Origin: Trichodesmium sp002260545
Lineage (GTDB): Bacteria; Cyanobacteriota; Cyanobacteriia; Cyanobacteriales; Microcoleaceae
DNA: 64,000 nt
NCBI RefSeq assembly: GCF_050016015.1
Contig: NZ_JBNHEQ010000230.1
Coordinates: forward strand, 1 to 64,000
Direction of reading: 5' to 3'
Every line of letters begins with the position of its first letter. Within the stretch, counting starts at the first letter, position 1. The position numbers were made by a program, and so were the translations under genes. A model generated the notes under the pieces. That model saw only the letters and a list, made by a program, of their open reading frames with translations, had not been told where the DNA came from and made no database searches. Positions 37,778 to 46,954 of this stretch are shown here, in pieces.

Positions 37778-38293
37778 TTGCTGATGAAATCTCAAATAAT
37801 TTGCAGATACAAGGTTTCAAACTTTTTAGTTCCTCAAAAAGTGCTAGGTTTTAGGTTGTTCATGTTCAAAAAGTGAGCATTTTGGACAAGAGTTAGGCAT
37901 AAAAATCAATGGAAGATTCTTCCTGCTTCCTCCTATAAAACTGCCCTTTCTCCTGACCGAAAAAAAAGGGTATACGTCTCTCCTTTTAAGGGGATAAAAA
38001 AAGAGGATATTCCTTATGTCAAGCCTCTGAGTTTCCTAGGTCATGCTGGGCAAACAGCCAGAGGTACTATTAATTTTGGGTTGCTGAGTGGTAATGATTT
38101 TTAGATTAAGTATCAACGAAAAACATAAGTTTTCCGATTTTACCTTCAGCTACTGACTATTACATTTCAGCAACGCCGTTAATTTTTGTAGTGACACTTC
38201 GCGAAGTGTCACTACTAGAAGTGTCACTACTAACTGATAACTGAAATGACTCCTGACTCCTACCTTGACAAAAAGACTTTTGCAGCAAACCCT
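37778..38293. repeat. Family A element containing family E and family C inserts
   Basis: Left end ACTTGCTGATGAAAT, right end TTTTGCAGCAAACCCT. Inside are a family E fragment (about 37955-38070) and a family C copy at 38078-38177, bounded by GGGTTGCTGA and TTTCAGCAACGCC. A short inverted repeat GACACTTCGCGAAGTGTC also occurs at about 38190-38207. This fills the gap between the Wzc-like gene and psbV2. Confidence 0.65.
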
Positions 38294-38321
38294 ATTTAAT
38301 GATTATTTTTTCCAGCTTAAT

Positions 38322-38822
38322 TTATTGTTCAATCCCTTCTACTCCCCAAGCAGGAGCTTTTTGTGCTGCTCTTAATATAAATGCACCCATTTTTTCTACT
38401 GTCTCTTGAGACATCCAATTTTCAGTAACTTGACGACAGAAAAATGTATAATCACTACCATCATATATCATCGGGCTTCTGAAAAAAGCTACTAAGTTAT
38501 TCAGATTATCTCGTGGTGGTGTTGCCCCTTTTAGTTTGTTCAAAGATAGAGATATTGGAGGGTTTACTAAATTTGCTCCTCCTACATGACAGTTGAGACA
38601 ATTTTTGGCAAACATTTGTTTACCCTCAGATAAATCTTCAGCAGAAAATTTCTTTGTTTCACCTTGCTCATTAAGTTTGATTTCTACTGGTATTTCTGCA
38701 TCTAAATATCTTTTGATATAGGAATCAACAGCAGCTTGAGCTGATTGAGTATCAAAAATTATTACCTGAAAAATAATCAATATTATTAGTATAAAACGAA
38801 TCAGTAATGATTTATTGAACAT
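38322..38822 (-). CDS. psbV2: Cytochrome c550-like protein PsbV2
   Basis: 166 residues, with a signal peptide (residues 1-30, IRFILIILIIFQVIIF, ending AQA). The haem-binding site is CLNCH (Cys75, Cys78, His79). Where PsbV has its second axial histidine (FEFHPS), this protein has YTFFCRQ with Cys129. In the PsbV2 of Thermosynechococcus a cysteine ligand at this place is known, so the substitution supports the PsbV2 identity. It lies 146 bp downstream of psbV on the same strand, the usual arrangement. Its role is uncertain; it can partly replace PsbV in some strains. Lumenal. Confidence 0.9.
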   Translation of the reverse strand: MFNKSLLIRFILIILIIFQVIIFDTQSAQAAVDSYIKRYLDAEIPVEIKLNEQGETKKFSAEDLSEGKQMFAKNCLNCHVGGANLVNPPISLSLNKLKGATPPRDNLNNLVAFFRSPMIYDGSDYTFFCRQVTENWMSQETVEKMGAFILRAAQKAPAWGVEGIEQ

Positions 38823-38968
38823 AATACTTTTATTACTTTGGTAACTACAAATATAAAATATAAATAACTGATTTTAGATTAGGCTTTAATGAGGAGAAAA
38901 ATAGATTTTTTCCCATCAAAAAAACAATAATCTAAAATCATCAATCAATGTTTGAAAAAAAAAGAATT

Positions 38969-39457
38969 TTAACGGAAGATTTTACCGCCGCCCCATCCTT
39001 TGCCTAAAACTTTAGGCTGTACAAGAATGTAACCAGCGATCGCGTATAAATCATCCTCTGTAAGATTTCTCATTTCTGGGTAAATATCGGCGCTCTTAAT
39101 ACTGGGATGAAACTCAAATATTTCAATCTCCCCATCATAAGTAGTAGGGTTTATCATGTAGTCTATCAAACCTTCTATATTATCTCGTGCTGGATAGGCC
39201 AATGATAAAACTTCTGGGTCTAAGGAAACATCAGGATTTGTTTTGGTAATTCCTCCTACATGACACTGAGAACAAACATTATTAAATGCCCGTCTGCCTC
39301 TTGTGTATTCCTTAATGGTAAGTACAACTTCTTCACCATCCTCATTCAGAGGTAAAGTTCGATCGTTATCAGTTAATTCAGCTGCAGTGGCACTGTTGAT
39401 GAACGTTTGAAACGTCAAGAATAGTATGGCAACTACAGCTATGAAAAATTTTTTCAA
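38969..39457 (-). CDS. psbV: Photosystem II cytochrome c550
   Basis: 162 residues if translation begins at TTG 39457. TTAAGGAGAAG lies just upstream, and this start gives the normal precursor MKKFFIAVVAILFLTF with cleavage after ATA/AEL. An ATG at 39490 would add 11 residues and place the ribosome-binding site inside the gene. The haem site is CSQCH (Cys62, Cys65, His66), and the second axial ligand is in FEFHPSIKSADIYPEM. PsbV is an extrinsic lumenal subunit that stabilises the manganese-calcium cluster and chloride of the oxygen-evolving complex. The protein ends VLGKGWGGGKIFR. It is probably co-transcribed with psbV2. Confidence 0.93.
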   Translation of the reverse strand: MKKFFIAVVAILFLTFQTFINSATAAELTDNDRTLPLNEDGEEVVLTIKEYTRGRRAFNNVCSQCHVGGITKTNPDVSLDPEVLSLAYPARDNIEGLIDYMINPTTYDGEIEIFEFHPSIKSADIYPEMRNLTEDDLYAIAGYILVQPKVLGKGWGGGKIFR

Positions 39458-39619
39458 GTTTCTTCTCCTTAAAAATGGCAAGTTAATCAACCAACACAGA
39501 TATGTTCATTAATGGAAATATTTCCTTGAAGTAACTGGACTTCAGGTTTACTGAACTTTAATCTAATTTTTATTTATCAGTGTTCAAGTGTCAATTAGTC
39601 AAGTATTTAGACTCCTCTA

Positions 39620-39805
39620 TTAGGAATCAGACTTTTGTTTTTGGGCCAATATGTGAGACATGATTGCTTTGGCATCCTCTAAGGCCAAACGAGTTTGAGA
39701 ATGCTTATAAGAAATCCCCATTTGGTCACAAAGACGAAGTACCTGATTTACATGGACATTAAAGTCTTCTGCTATTTCTTGGATTGATATATCAGCAAAA
39801 CCCAT
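39620..39805 (-). CDS. Small IF-2-N/HTH-like protein
   Basis: 61 residues: ISIQEIAEDFNVHVNQVLRL, then CDQMGISYKHSQTRLALEDA and KAIMSHILAQK. The pattern (I)xEIAxxxNVxVxxVLxxCxxxGI matches the small helical domain at the N-terminus of translation initiation factor IF-2 and of MerR-like HTH proteins. Stand-alone versions are widespread in cyanobacteria, with unknown role. Its start is 69 bp from the accD stop and it reads in the same direction, so it may share the accD transcript. Confidence 0.7.
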   Translation of the reverse strand: MGFADISIQEIAEDFNVHVNQVLRLCDQMGISYKHSQTRLALEDAKAIMSHILAQKQKSDS

Positions 39806-39874
39806 AAATTTTTTTCAGTTTGTTTATAATTTAGATCAAGCCAGTTACAAAAATTCCTTTGAAGTTCCCATAAT

Positions 39875-40855
39875 TTAATTCTGAGGTGTAGCTTGAATTT
39901 TATGCTCATTTGTCAAGGAATTATGGTGTTCTGCCGGAAAGGGTAAATGACAATATGGCCCTGCTTCTAATGACTCAGCAGAACTAAGGGTGGTAGAATG
40001 AGGTTTATGTAGGCGGATTAACTGGACCAGAGTTTTCTTTAATTGGGTACGAGGTACAATAGCGTCTACAAAACCATGTTCCAATAGATACTCAGAGGTC
40101 TGAAAGTTGTCGGGTAATTTTTCACGGACTGTTTGTTCAATCACTCGTCGTCCAGCAAAACCTATTGTGGCTTTCGGTTCAGCGATAATAATATCTCCAA
40201 GCATGGCAAAACTGGCAGTTACACCACCTGTAGTCGGATGAGTTAAAACTGGAATGTATAGCAGTTTAGCTTCTCTATGCTGTTCTAGAGCACCGGATAT
40301 CTTGGCCATTTGCATCAGACTCAACATTCCTTCTTGCATTCTGGCTCCACCAGAAGCACAAATAATTACTACAGGTAAACTTTCTTGAGTGGCCTTTTCA
40401 ATTAATCGGGTCAGTTTTTCTCCAACGACTGAACCCATACTTCCTCCCATAAATCCAAAGTCCATAACTCCCAAGGCCACAGGTTCCGCTTCAATATTAC
40501 CGATACCTGTTTGTACAGCATCTAGAAGTCCAGTTTTTCTTTGATATTCTTGGAGGCGATCGCTGTATGCTTTGCGATCGCGGAATTTCAAGGGGTCTGT
40601 TCCTCTAACTTGTTCGTTAATTGGCACCCAGGTGTTAGTATCTATCAACTGCTGAATGCGCTCTTGGCTAGATACTCGTATATGGTGTCCACATTCTAGG
40701 CAAACCATTTGATTTGCTTGGAGGTCTTTTGTATAAGTTAGAGCGCCACAAGCTTCACATTTAAGCCAAAGTCCATCAGCAATTTCTCGTTCAGGTCTTT
40801 GTTGAGAGTTCTGGGCTGATTTTTGTCGATTTGCAAACCAATCAAATAGAGACAT
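39875..40855 (-). CDS. accD: Acetyl-CoA carboxylase carboxyltransferase subunit beta
   Basis: 326 residues. An N-terminal zinc ribbon (Cys33, Cys36, Cys52, Cys55: LKCEACGALTYTKDL and MVCLECGHH) precedes the carboxyltransferase fold, with GSMGSVVGEKLTRLIEKA, VIICASGGARMQEGMLSLMQ and THPTTGGVTASFAMLGDIII. AccD with AccA transfers carboxyl from biotin to acetyl-CoA to make malonyl-CoA, the first step of fatty-acid synthesis. Full length with a typical start; the C-terminal 45 residues are variable in the family. As is usual in cyanobacteria, accA is not adjacent. Confidence 0.96.
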   Translation of the reverse strand: MSLFDWFANRQKSAQNSQQRPEREIADGLWLKCEACGALTYTKDLQANQMVCLECGHHIRVSSQERIQQLIDTNTWVPINEQVRGTDPLKFRDRKAYSDRLQEYQRKTGLLDAVQTGIGNIEAEPVALGVMDFGFMGGSMGSVVGEKLTRLIEKATQESLPVVIICASGGARMQEGMLSLMQMAKISGALEQHREAKLLYIPVLTHPTTGGVTASFAMLGDIIIAEPKATIGFAGRRVIEQTVREKLPDNFQTSEYLLEHGFVDAIVPRTQLKKTLVQLIRLHKPHSTTLSSAESLEAGPYCHLPFPAEHHNSLTNEHKIQATPQN

Positions 40856-41299
40856 TAAAATATTTTTGAATTAATTATTCAGTGATTAAATTTTTGGTAA
40901 AGCCCGCTATTATATACCTATTGAGGTAAGTTGTCTAGCAACAGATCTATGGCACTATAGGTTAAGGTTAGAGCAATACTTTAAGTTTTGGATTAATACA
41001 CTGATGAAATACTTTGTTATACTACCGCAATTCTATATCCTAAAGTTCTCTTGGTTGACTATAAATTAAAGAAATTTCTGTAACCTTTGAAAAAGTTTGG
41101 CTTGATGAGTGTTGATTTAGCCTATTGTTTTATATGGTTGTATAGAATTAGTGTGGTGTTTGACAAAAATCTGGGTTTAAAGGCAACAGCTCATTTTAGT
41201 TATCAGTACCTCTCAAATATACCTTCAGCTATTTCAGTTATCAGTTATCAATAATCAGTACATCCGAAATCAGTAAATCCGACATCTACTTTCAGCTTG

Positions 41300-41557
41300 G
41301 TTATATGGTAAAATAAATATTTTTTTCATCCCCTGAAAATGAGAGACTTTGGATATCCTACGTTTTACCACAGGGGGAGGTTTCCTCACCTTAATCTGTA
41401 GCGCTATAGTTTTAGTTTTGACGTCTCTCAACATGGTATAGTGAATATTTTTTTCATCTCCTGAAAAGCAGAGACTTTGGACTTTATGGTTTTCGCAACA
41501 AGTGGCTTTCCCCACCTTAATCTGTAGCGCTATAGTATTAGTTCTGAAGTCTCTCAA
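41300..41557. repeat. 126-128 bp tandem duplication
   Basis: Two adjacent copies each contain ATATTTTTTTCATC, CTGAAAA, GAGACTTTGGA, CACCTTAATCTGTAGCGCTA and GTCTCTCAAC. The GTAGCGCTATAG block is half of the family B palindrome. The duplication fills most of the gap between accD and pilD; the rest of 40856-41594 shows no gene. Confidence 0.75.
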
Positions 41558-41594
41558 CTCGGAAACTATGGCCAAAATTTACTGCTTATTCAAA

Positions 41595-42422
41595 TCAGGA
41601 TGAGAACCCAGGGAAAAAAAGATTGAAGTAAGTAGATAATATATCACTACCCCAGATAACGGTTAAACTAGCCCCCATTGCTAAAAAGGGTCCGAATGGC
41701 ATTGGTTGTCGTCGATCTAGTAAACCTATGGCGATCGCTGCTCCACCTACAAATGCTCCCATACCACAGGCAAGAAAACAGGTTAATAGTAAATATTTCC
41801 AACCTAACCAAGCTCCTATCATTGCTGCTAGTTTGGCATCTCCTCCACCCATAACTGTTTGTCCGAAAGCTATGGAACCAAATATAGAGATTAAATCAAG
41901 GAGCCATAGACCAACTACTGCTCCAATAATACCTATCATTAGATAATTGATTAGATTATTTACTTGAAAATTTGTCTCTAATGTGGTAATGATTTGAAAA
42001 CCTAAACCTAAGATTAATCCTGATTGGGTTAGAGGATTAGGCAAAGTCATGGTGTCCAAGTCAATCATAGATAAAGCTAGTAGCCAACTAAAAAAAGCCC
42101 AATAGCCTAGGGTCGAGATGGTAATTCCAAATTTCCAGAAAACAACTAAAAATAGTAGGGCTGTGATTAATTCTACTACTGGATAGCGGATAGAAATCGG
42201 ATTTCGACAATGCCCACAACGTCCATGTAACCATAGCCAACCAAATATAGGAACATTTTCTGTGGCTTTTAATCGACTATGGCATTTTGGACAGTGGGAT
42301 GGAGGCCAAAGTATAGATATTCCTGCAGGTATCCGATAAATGACAACGTTGAGAAAGCTGCCGATGGATGCACCTAGGGCAAATACCATTAGAGCTAGAG
42401 GCCATATTCTGAGTAAGTTCAT
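41595..42422 (-). CDS. pilD: Type IV prepilin peptidase/N-methyltransferase
   Basis: 275 residues from ATG 42422 (MNLLRIWPLALMVFALGASI). A longer frame to 42458 adds 12 repeat-derived residues. It opens with a membrane span and GSFLNVVIYRIP, then the zinc site Cys44, Cys47, Cys69, Cys72 (CPKCHSR and CGHCRNP) of the methyltransferase part. The aspartyl protease residues are in SMIDLDTMTLPN and VMGGGDAKLAAMIG. It cleaves the leader of type IV pilins and methylates the new N-terminus, supporting pili, motility and DNA uptake. No other pil genes occur in the window. Confidence 0.93.
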   Translation of the reverse strand: MNLLRIWPLALMVFALGASIGSFLNVVIYRIPAGISILWPPSHCPKCHSRLKATENVPIFGWLWLHGRCGHCRNPISIRYPVVELITALLFLVVFWKFGITISTLGYWAFFSWLLALSMIDLDTMTLPNPLTQSGLILGLGFQIITTLETNFQVNNLINYLMIGIIGAVVGLWLLDLISIFGSIAFGQTVMGGGDAKLAAMIGAWLGWKYLLLTCFLACGMGAFVGGAAIAIGLLDRRQPMPFGPFLAMGASLTVIWGSDILSTYFNLFFPGFSS

Positions 42423-43015
42423 ATATTTTAAGTTAAAAGTCATGCATTTAAAAGTCATGCATTTAAAAGTTAAAAGTAATCTCTGAATGAGTTTTTAGTG
42501 CGCTACAAGTAAGTCAAAACTCAAAAGTAAAAAGTAATCTTTGACCGAGTTTTTAGTCAGGCATAATATAGCAATTCGTACATAAGTTGTAATATTTGAT
42601 TTTTTTCATCAATAATTGCTATATCAAAACTAATAGATTTCTCCAATAATAAATAATAAAATTGGCGTTGCTGAATGTTCATTAATTGATAATTGATAAT
42701 GGATAATTGATAATTACAAGAAGGTTAAAACCGAGAGGATTGAAGATAAGGAAATATTATTTCTTTTTTTCCCCTATCCAAGGGGAGGCTTTAAACCAGA
42801 ATTATTTAATTATTAATTATTAATAATTAATAATTCGGTAATGATTTTTAGATTAAGTATCAAGGAAAAACATAAGTTGTCCGATTTTACCTTCAGCTAC
42901 TTACCATTACATTTCAGCAACGCCATCAAATCAATTATCGTACATAAATCATAAATTATTCCTTTATTGGGAGTGGTTAGGGGTTTTTCTCCTACTCTCT
43001 ACTCTCTCTTTCTCT
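42423..43015. repeat. Intergenic region with family C element (42664-42924)
   Basis: 42664-42924 has ends GGCGTTGCTGAA and TTCAGCAACGCC, a perfect 12-bp inverted repeat. Nested inside are (TTGATAA)n and a family E fragment with ATTAATAATTAATAATT. Further AAAGTCATGCATTTAAAAG repeats lie at 42440-42480. No gene. Confidence 0.7.
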
Positions 43016-43276
43016 TTAATAAATTTTTGATTCAATTAACTCTACAGGGACAAAAAATTCACCTGGTAATAAAATTGGCTTTTGGGAGAATATTAGACCA
43101 GCTCTATAAGTAAGGGGACTAACAGCAATACCTAACGGATATCTAACTTGGTCAGGATGGGTCTCCAGATAAGTGCGATAGAGTAGTTTTGCTAATTTTT
43201 GTAGGGATGGAGTCAGTAATAGGGCAACATTTGAATCTGCGTATTTTACTTGTCTTTTTTTTGTAGCGTTTACCAC
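43016..43276 (-). CDS. Conserved-looking hypothetical protein
   Basis: 86 residues: VKYADSNVALLLTPSLQKLA, then KLLYRTYLETHPDQVRYPLG and IAVSPLTYRAGLIFSQKPIL. Well-formed amphipathic composition, no membrane span or signal. I do not recognise a domain; the SPLTYRAGL motif looks like a conserved core. It reads away from uvrB, with repeats on both sides. Confidence 0.6.
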   Translation of the reverse strand: MVNATKKRQVKYADSNVALLLTPSLQKLAKLLYRTYLETHPDQVRYPLGIAVSPLTYRAGLIFSQKPILLPGEFFVPVELIESKIY

Positions 43277-43777
43277 GATAAATTATGATAGATATGATAG
43301 ATATATTTGCTACTTTTTGATATGTTGTTTTAACTCGCTTCACTGTTTTTGTTAGGCGACATAAATATACAATATTTGATTAGGATAGGAGGAATCAAAA
43401 GCAAATAATCGATATACAACCTAAAGAGCAAAACTTTCGACTTTCCCTTTTTATCTATTTCAAATTTTGGATTTCATAAGCAGAACCGAATTTTAAAGTT
43501 AGTGTTCTTAAATTAAAATTCAATCTACTTTTAAATTTATCTTTTTCCTTCCTTTTATCCTGGTTCGACGAATTAAAGTATAAGTAGTCGTGCTTTTAGG
43601 AATTTGCTAGTTGAGAGAGTGAATAGGGAATAGGGAATAGGTATGGAGGGAGAAAGAATTGATAACTTATGGATAAGATTGGAGATGTGTAATTTATTTT
43701 GCATAAGCACGCTTTGTGTAATTTATTTTGCATAAGCACTTACCATTAATAATGATACAATTGATTCTGAGATTATT
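43277..43777. promoter_or_regulatory. uvrB upstream region with a 25-bp direct repeat
   Basis: TGTGTAATTTATTTTGCATA plus AGCAC occurs at 43686-43710 and again, identically, at 43715-43739. The period is 29 bp and the second copy ends 38 bp before the uvrB ATG. The rest of the gap holds AGGGAATAGGGAATAGG-type repeats and no gene. The duplicated site could be a promoter or operator, or repeat DNA. Confidence 0.45.
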
Positions 43778-45778
43778 ATGGAAAAATTTTGTTTACAAGC
43801 TCCTTTTAAAGCTACTGGCGACCAACCTCAAGCGATCGCTCAATTAACTACCAATATCCAAGCTGGACATAATTTGCAAACATTACTAGGAGCTACTGGT
43901 ACGGGTAAGACTTTTTCTATAGCTTCTGTAATTGAAAATGTTGGTAGACCAACCTTGGTGTTGGCTCATAATAAAACATTGGCTGCTCAATTATGTAATG
44001 AGATAAGAGATTTTTTCCCTGATAATTCTGTGGAATATTTTATTAGTTATTATGACTATTATCAGCCGGAAGCTTATATTCCGGTGACGGATACATATAT
44101 AGAAAAAACTGCTTCTATTAATGATGAAATTGATATGTTGCGTCACTCTGCAACTCGGTCTCTTTTTGAACGCCGAGATGTAATTGTTGTGGCTTCGATT
44201 AGTTGTATTTATGGTTTAGGAATTCCGGCAGAATATTTAAAAGCAGCTATTCCTTTGCGAGTAGGAGAAGAAGTTGATCAACGACAAATTTTGAGAGATT
44301 TAGCGACAGTTCAATACACCAGAAATGATTTAGATTTAGGTCGAGGAAAGTTTAGAGTTAAGGGCGATGTTTTGGAAATAGGACCTGCTTATGAGGATAG
44401 AATTATTCGGGTAGAATTTTTTGGGGATGAAATAGATGCTATTCGTTATATTGACCCTGTAACTGGAAAGATTATCCAAAGTTTGGAGTCTTTGAATGTA
44501 TATCCGGCGCGTCACTTTGTTACTCCTGAAGAAAGATTGGAAGAGGCTTGTAATGATATTGAAGTGGAATTAGAAGAGCAATTAGAAGAATTAGAAAAAA
44601 CAGGAAAATTGTTAGAAGCTCAACGTTTGGAACAACGTTGTAGATACGATTTAGAAATGTTGCGGGAGGTGGGATATTGTAATGGAGTGGAAAATTATTC
44701 TCGGCATTTAGCAGGTAGAAAAGCGGGGGAACCGCCGGAATGTTTGATTGATTATTTTCCGAAAGATTGGTTATTAATTATTGATGAATCTCATGTGACT
44801 GTTCCGCAAATTCGAGGAATGTATAACGGAGACCAAGCTAGGAAAAAAGTTTTAATTGAACATGGATTTCGTTTGCCTAGTGCAGCAGATAATCGACCTT
44901 TAAAATCTGATGAATTTTGGCAAAAAGTTAATCAATGTATTTTGGTTTCTGCTACTCCGGGAAATTGGGAAATAGAAAAGTCTGAGGATAGAATTGTTGA
45001 GCAAATTATTCGTCCGACTGGTGTTGTTGACCCGGAAATTTTTGTGCGTCCGACTGAAGGTCAGGTTGACGATTTATTAGGAGAAATTAGGGAAAGAGTT
45101 AAGTTGGAGGAGAGGGTTTTAATTACTACTTTAACTAAGCGGATGGCTGAAGATTTGACTGAATATTTGCAGGAGCAAAATGTGAAGGTTCGTTATTTGC
45201 ATTCGGAGATTAATTCTATTCAGAGAATTGAGATTTTGCAGGGGTTGAGAGAGGGAGAGTTTGATGTTTTAATTGGGGTGAATTTATTAAGGGAAGGTTT
45301 GGATTTACCAGAGGTTTCTTTAGTAGCTATTTTAGATGCGGATAAGGAGGGATTTTTACGAGCGGAACGTTCTTTAATTCAGACTATTGGTAGAGCAGCG
45401 CGTCATGTCCGAGGTCAGGCTATTTTATATGCTGATAATTTGACGGATAGCATGATTAAAGCGATAGATGAAACGGAAAGAAGGCGAGGAATTCAGTTGG
45501 CATATAATAAGATGAATAATATTACACCGAAGCCTATTGTTAAAAAACAAAGTAATTCTATTTTGGCGTTTTTAGATGTGTCGCGCCGTTTAAATTCTCA
45601 ACAGTTAGAAGAGGTTTATGAACAGGTGGATGAATTGTCTTTGGATGATGTTCCAGAGTTGATTAAAAAGTTAGAAACTCAGATGAAAGAAGCAGCGAAA
45701 AATTTAGAATTTGAAGAAGCAGGTAAACTGCGTGATCGGATTAAATATTTGCGAGATAAATTAGTAGGTAATTCGTAA
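43778..45778 (+). CDS. uvrB: Excinuclease ABC subunit B
   Basis: 666 residues, normal family length. Walker A GATGTGKTFSIASVIENVGR, the beta-hairpin region SYYDYYQPEAYIPVTDTYIE that inserts into DNA, motif II LLIIDESHVTVPQIRGMYNG, helicase motifs V and VI (VLIGVNLLREGLDLPEVSLV, RSLIQTIGRAARHV) and the C-terminal UvrB/UvrC coiled coil (LETQMKEAAKNLEFEEAGKL RDRI) are all present. UvrB verifies DNA damage with UvrA and recruits UvrC for incision in nucleotide excision repair. No other uvr gene is close. A family G end (GTAAGCATTCAGCAG) overlaps its stop codon region. Confidence 0.97.
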   Translation: MEKFCLQAPFKATGDQPQAIAQLTTNIQAGHNLQTLLGATGTGKTFSIASVIENVGRPTLVLAHNKTLAAQLCNEIRDFFPDNSVEYFISYYDYYQPEAYIPVTDTYIEKTASINDEIDMLRHSATRSLFERRDVIVVASISCIYGLGIPAEYLKAAIPLRVGEEVDQRQILRDLATVQYTRNDLDLGRGKFRVKGDVLEIGPAYEDRIIRVEFFGDEIDAIRYIDPVTGKIIQSLESLNVYPARHFVTPEERLEEACNDIEVELEEQLEELEKTGKLLEAQRLEQRCRYDLEMLREVGYCNGVENYSRHLAGRKAGEPPECLIDYFPKDWLLIIDESHVTVPQIRGMYNGDQARKKVLIEHGFRLPSAADNRPLKSDEFWQKVNQCILVSATPGNWEIEKSEDRIVEQIIRPTGVVDPEIFVRPTEGQVDDLLGEIRERVKLEERVLITTLTKRMAEDLTEYLQEQNVKVRYLHSEINSIQRIEILQGLREGEFDVLIGVNLLREGLDLPEVSLVAILDADKEGFLRAERSLIQTIGRAARHVRGQAILYADNLTDSMIKAIDETERRRGIQLAYNKMNNITPKPIVKKQSNSILAFLDVSRRLNSQQLEEVYEQVDELSLDDVPELIKKLETQMKEAAKNLEFEEAGKLRDRIKYLRDKLVGNS

Positions 45779-45912
45779 GCATTCAGCAGTCAGCTATTAC
45801 TTTTTTTAATTTTCATAGTTAATCTTCTTGAGTTAATAAATCAGTATATTCATTATAAGCTGGTTAAAAACTGACTCGGTGTAACAATCAAAATATCTCG
45901 AAAAGGATGCAA

Positions 45913-46266
45913 TTATAATAAGTCTTTATCTCCAGTGATAATATGAGTAGCATTTCCAGAAACTGCTAATTCCAAGAATTTATTATCTTTAGAATCTCGA
46001 CAAATTTCAATTGTTTCAGTAATATTAATAATTATCTCTGCCTTGTTTCTTAGAGCAGAAATAAATTGAAGTCTTGTTTCTAAAGATAAATACTTGTCAA
46101 ATTTTTTACGAATTAAGGTTCGAGATATTTCTTGATAGGTATTCTCAGAAATTAGCATAACTTCTTTTGCTGTAACCCAATCAAAAACTTGTTGAGAAGT
46201 TGAAGAAGATAACAAGAGTCCGCTGATTAAGACGTTAGTATCTAAAATAACTCGTAATCTACTCAT
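45913..46266 (-). CDS. PIN-domain toxin (VapC-like), truncated by a late stop
   Basis: 117 residues. RVILDTNVLISGLLL carries the first catalytic aspartate (Asp9); Asp94 (DSKDNKFLELA) and Asp113 (THIITGDKDLL) supply the other metal ligands of the PIN ribonuclease fold. The frame stops with TAA immediately after DKDLL. In the same frame the next codons read LHPFRDILIVTPSQFLTSL before another TAA at 45853, exactly the C-terminal strand and helix expected for this family. A nonsense mutation has therefore removed the last 20 or so residues; activity may be lost. It overlaps the antitoxin gene by 8 bp. Confidence 0.82.
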   Translation of the reverse strand: MSRLRVILDTNVLISGLLLSSSTSQQVFDWVTAKEVMLISENTYQEISRTLIRKKFDKYLSLETRLQFISALRNKAEIIINITETIEICRDSKDNKFLELAVSGNATHIITGDKDLL

Positions 46267-46477
46267 CTTTTAATAATTCTTGTAAGATTTCAGGTGTTAA
46301 ACCATTTTCTTCTGTTTCTTGACGAATTTGTTCAACAATTTCTTCAAAACTTGTATCTTTCAAAAGTTCTTGAAGAAGAAGGTTACAAATAAGAAGCACA
46401 TTTTGCTGTTTTTCTGGTTCTGCTTCTCGGTAAGCTTTGGCAATTTCAGGGTCAACTTGAATGGTAATATTTTCCAT
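46259..46477 (-). CDS. Antitoxin partner of the PIN toxin
   Basis: 72 residues: ITIQVDPEIAKAYREAEPEK, then helices ending EIVEQIRQETEENGLTPEIL and QELLKDE. This is the acidic, helical antitoxin type found directly upstream of PIN toxins in cyanobacteria. Its stop overlaps the toxin start by 8 bp, the usual coupled arrangement. The N-terminal strand probably binds the promoter for autoregulation and the C-terminal helices the toxin (family knowledge). Confidence 0.8.
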   Translation of the reverse strand: MENITIQVDPEIAKAYREAEPEKQQNVLLICNLLLQELLKDTSFEEIVEQIRQETEENGLTPEILQELLKDE

Positions 46478-46555
46478 AATAAATTCAAAGTCAATTAATC
46501 TGTATTTATTAGATAAATTTAAAGTTATTTCTATTTTACCCTCTCAAATTTTTTC

Positions 46556-46774
46556 CTAATAATGATCATGTTCTTTTGACAAGTCTTCAGGAGCTTCATA
46601 AGTTCCTGCTATTTCTTCTAATAAATCCCAAGCATTTTTATCAGTTGTTTCTGTCTGTTTTTCTTGGGAAATAATCTGCATAATATAACGAGTATTGGGT
46701 TCTAAATTAATGGTTTATTCGGGATAAAAAGCTGAACCATCATAAGTAACTATTAATTTTTCTAGGATACTTAC
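46556..46774 (-). pseudogene. Relic of a second antitoxin-like gene
   Basis: The minus strand reads VSILEKLIVTYDGSAFYPE, stop (TAA), then TINLEPNTRYIMQIISQ, TDKNAWDLLEEIAGTYEAPE and DLSKEHDHY before TAG at 46556. The YDGSAxYPE-P(L/I)NLEPNTRY and AWDxLExxxGTYEAPEDxSxEHDHY pattern is a common cyanobacterial antitoxin-like family, normally followed by a PIN toxin gene. The internal TAA stands where PEEP or PEKP is usual, and no start codon remains (GTA where ATG is expected). A dead gene beside a damaged toxin pair. Confidence 0.65.
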
Positions 46775-46954
46775 ATCTCCTATTTCTTAATCTTGATATA
46801 TTATCACAATTTAAGGTTATTAATGAGTAAATATTTATGCTAACAGGTATTACCCATAATTTAAGTTGCTCGAAAGCTGCATTTCCGACAAACTCTTTCT
46901 TTACTAAAATTATACTCATCGTTATCTATATAGTATTTAAAGCTTGAGTTTACC

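Noticed and set aside
37694..37876. Short plus-strand frame after the Wzc-like gene
   Set aside because: It runs into the left end of a family A element and has no coding character.
41270..41575. Open frame of 101 codons between accD and pilD
   Set aside because: It is internally duplicated only because it spans the 126-128 bp tandem repeat; the sequence is non-coding repeat DNA.
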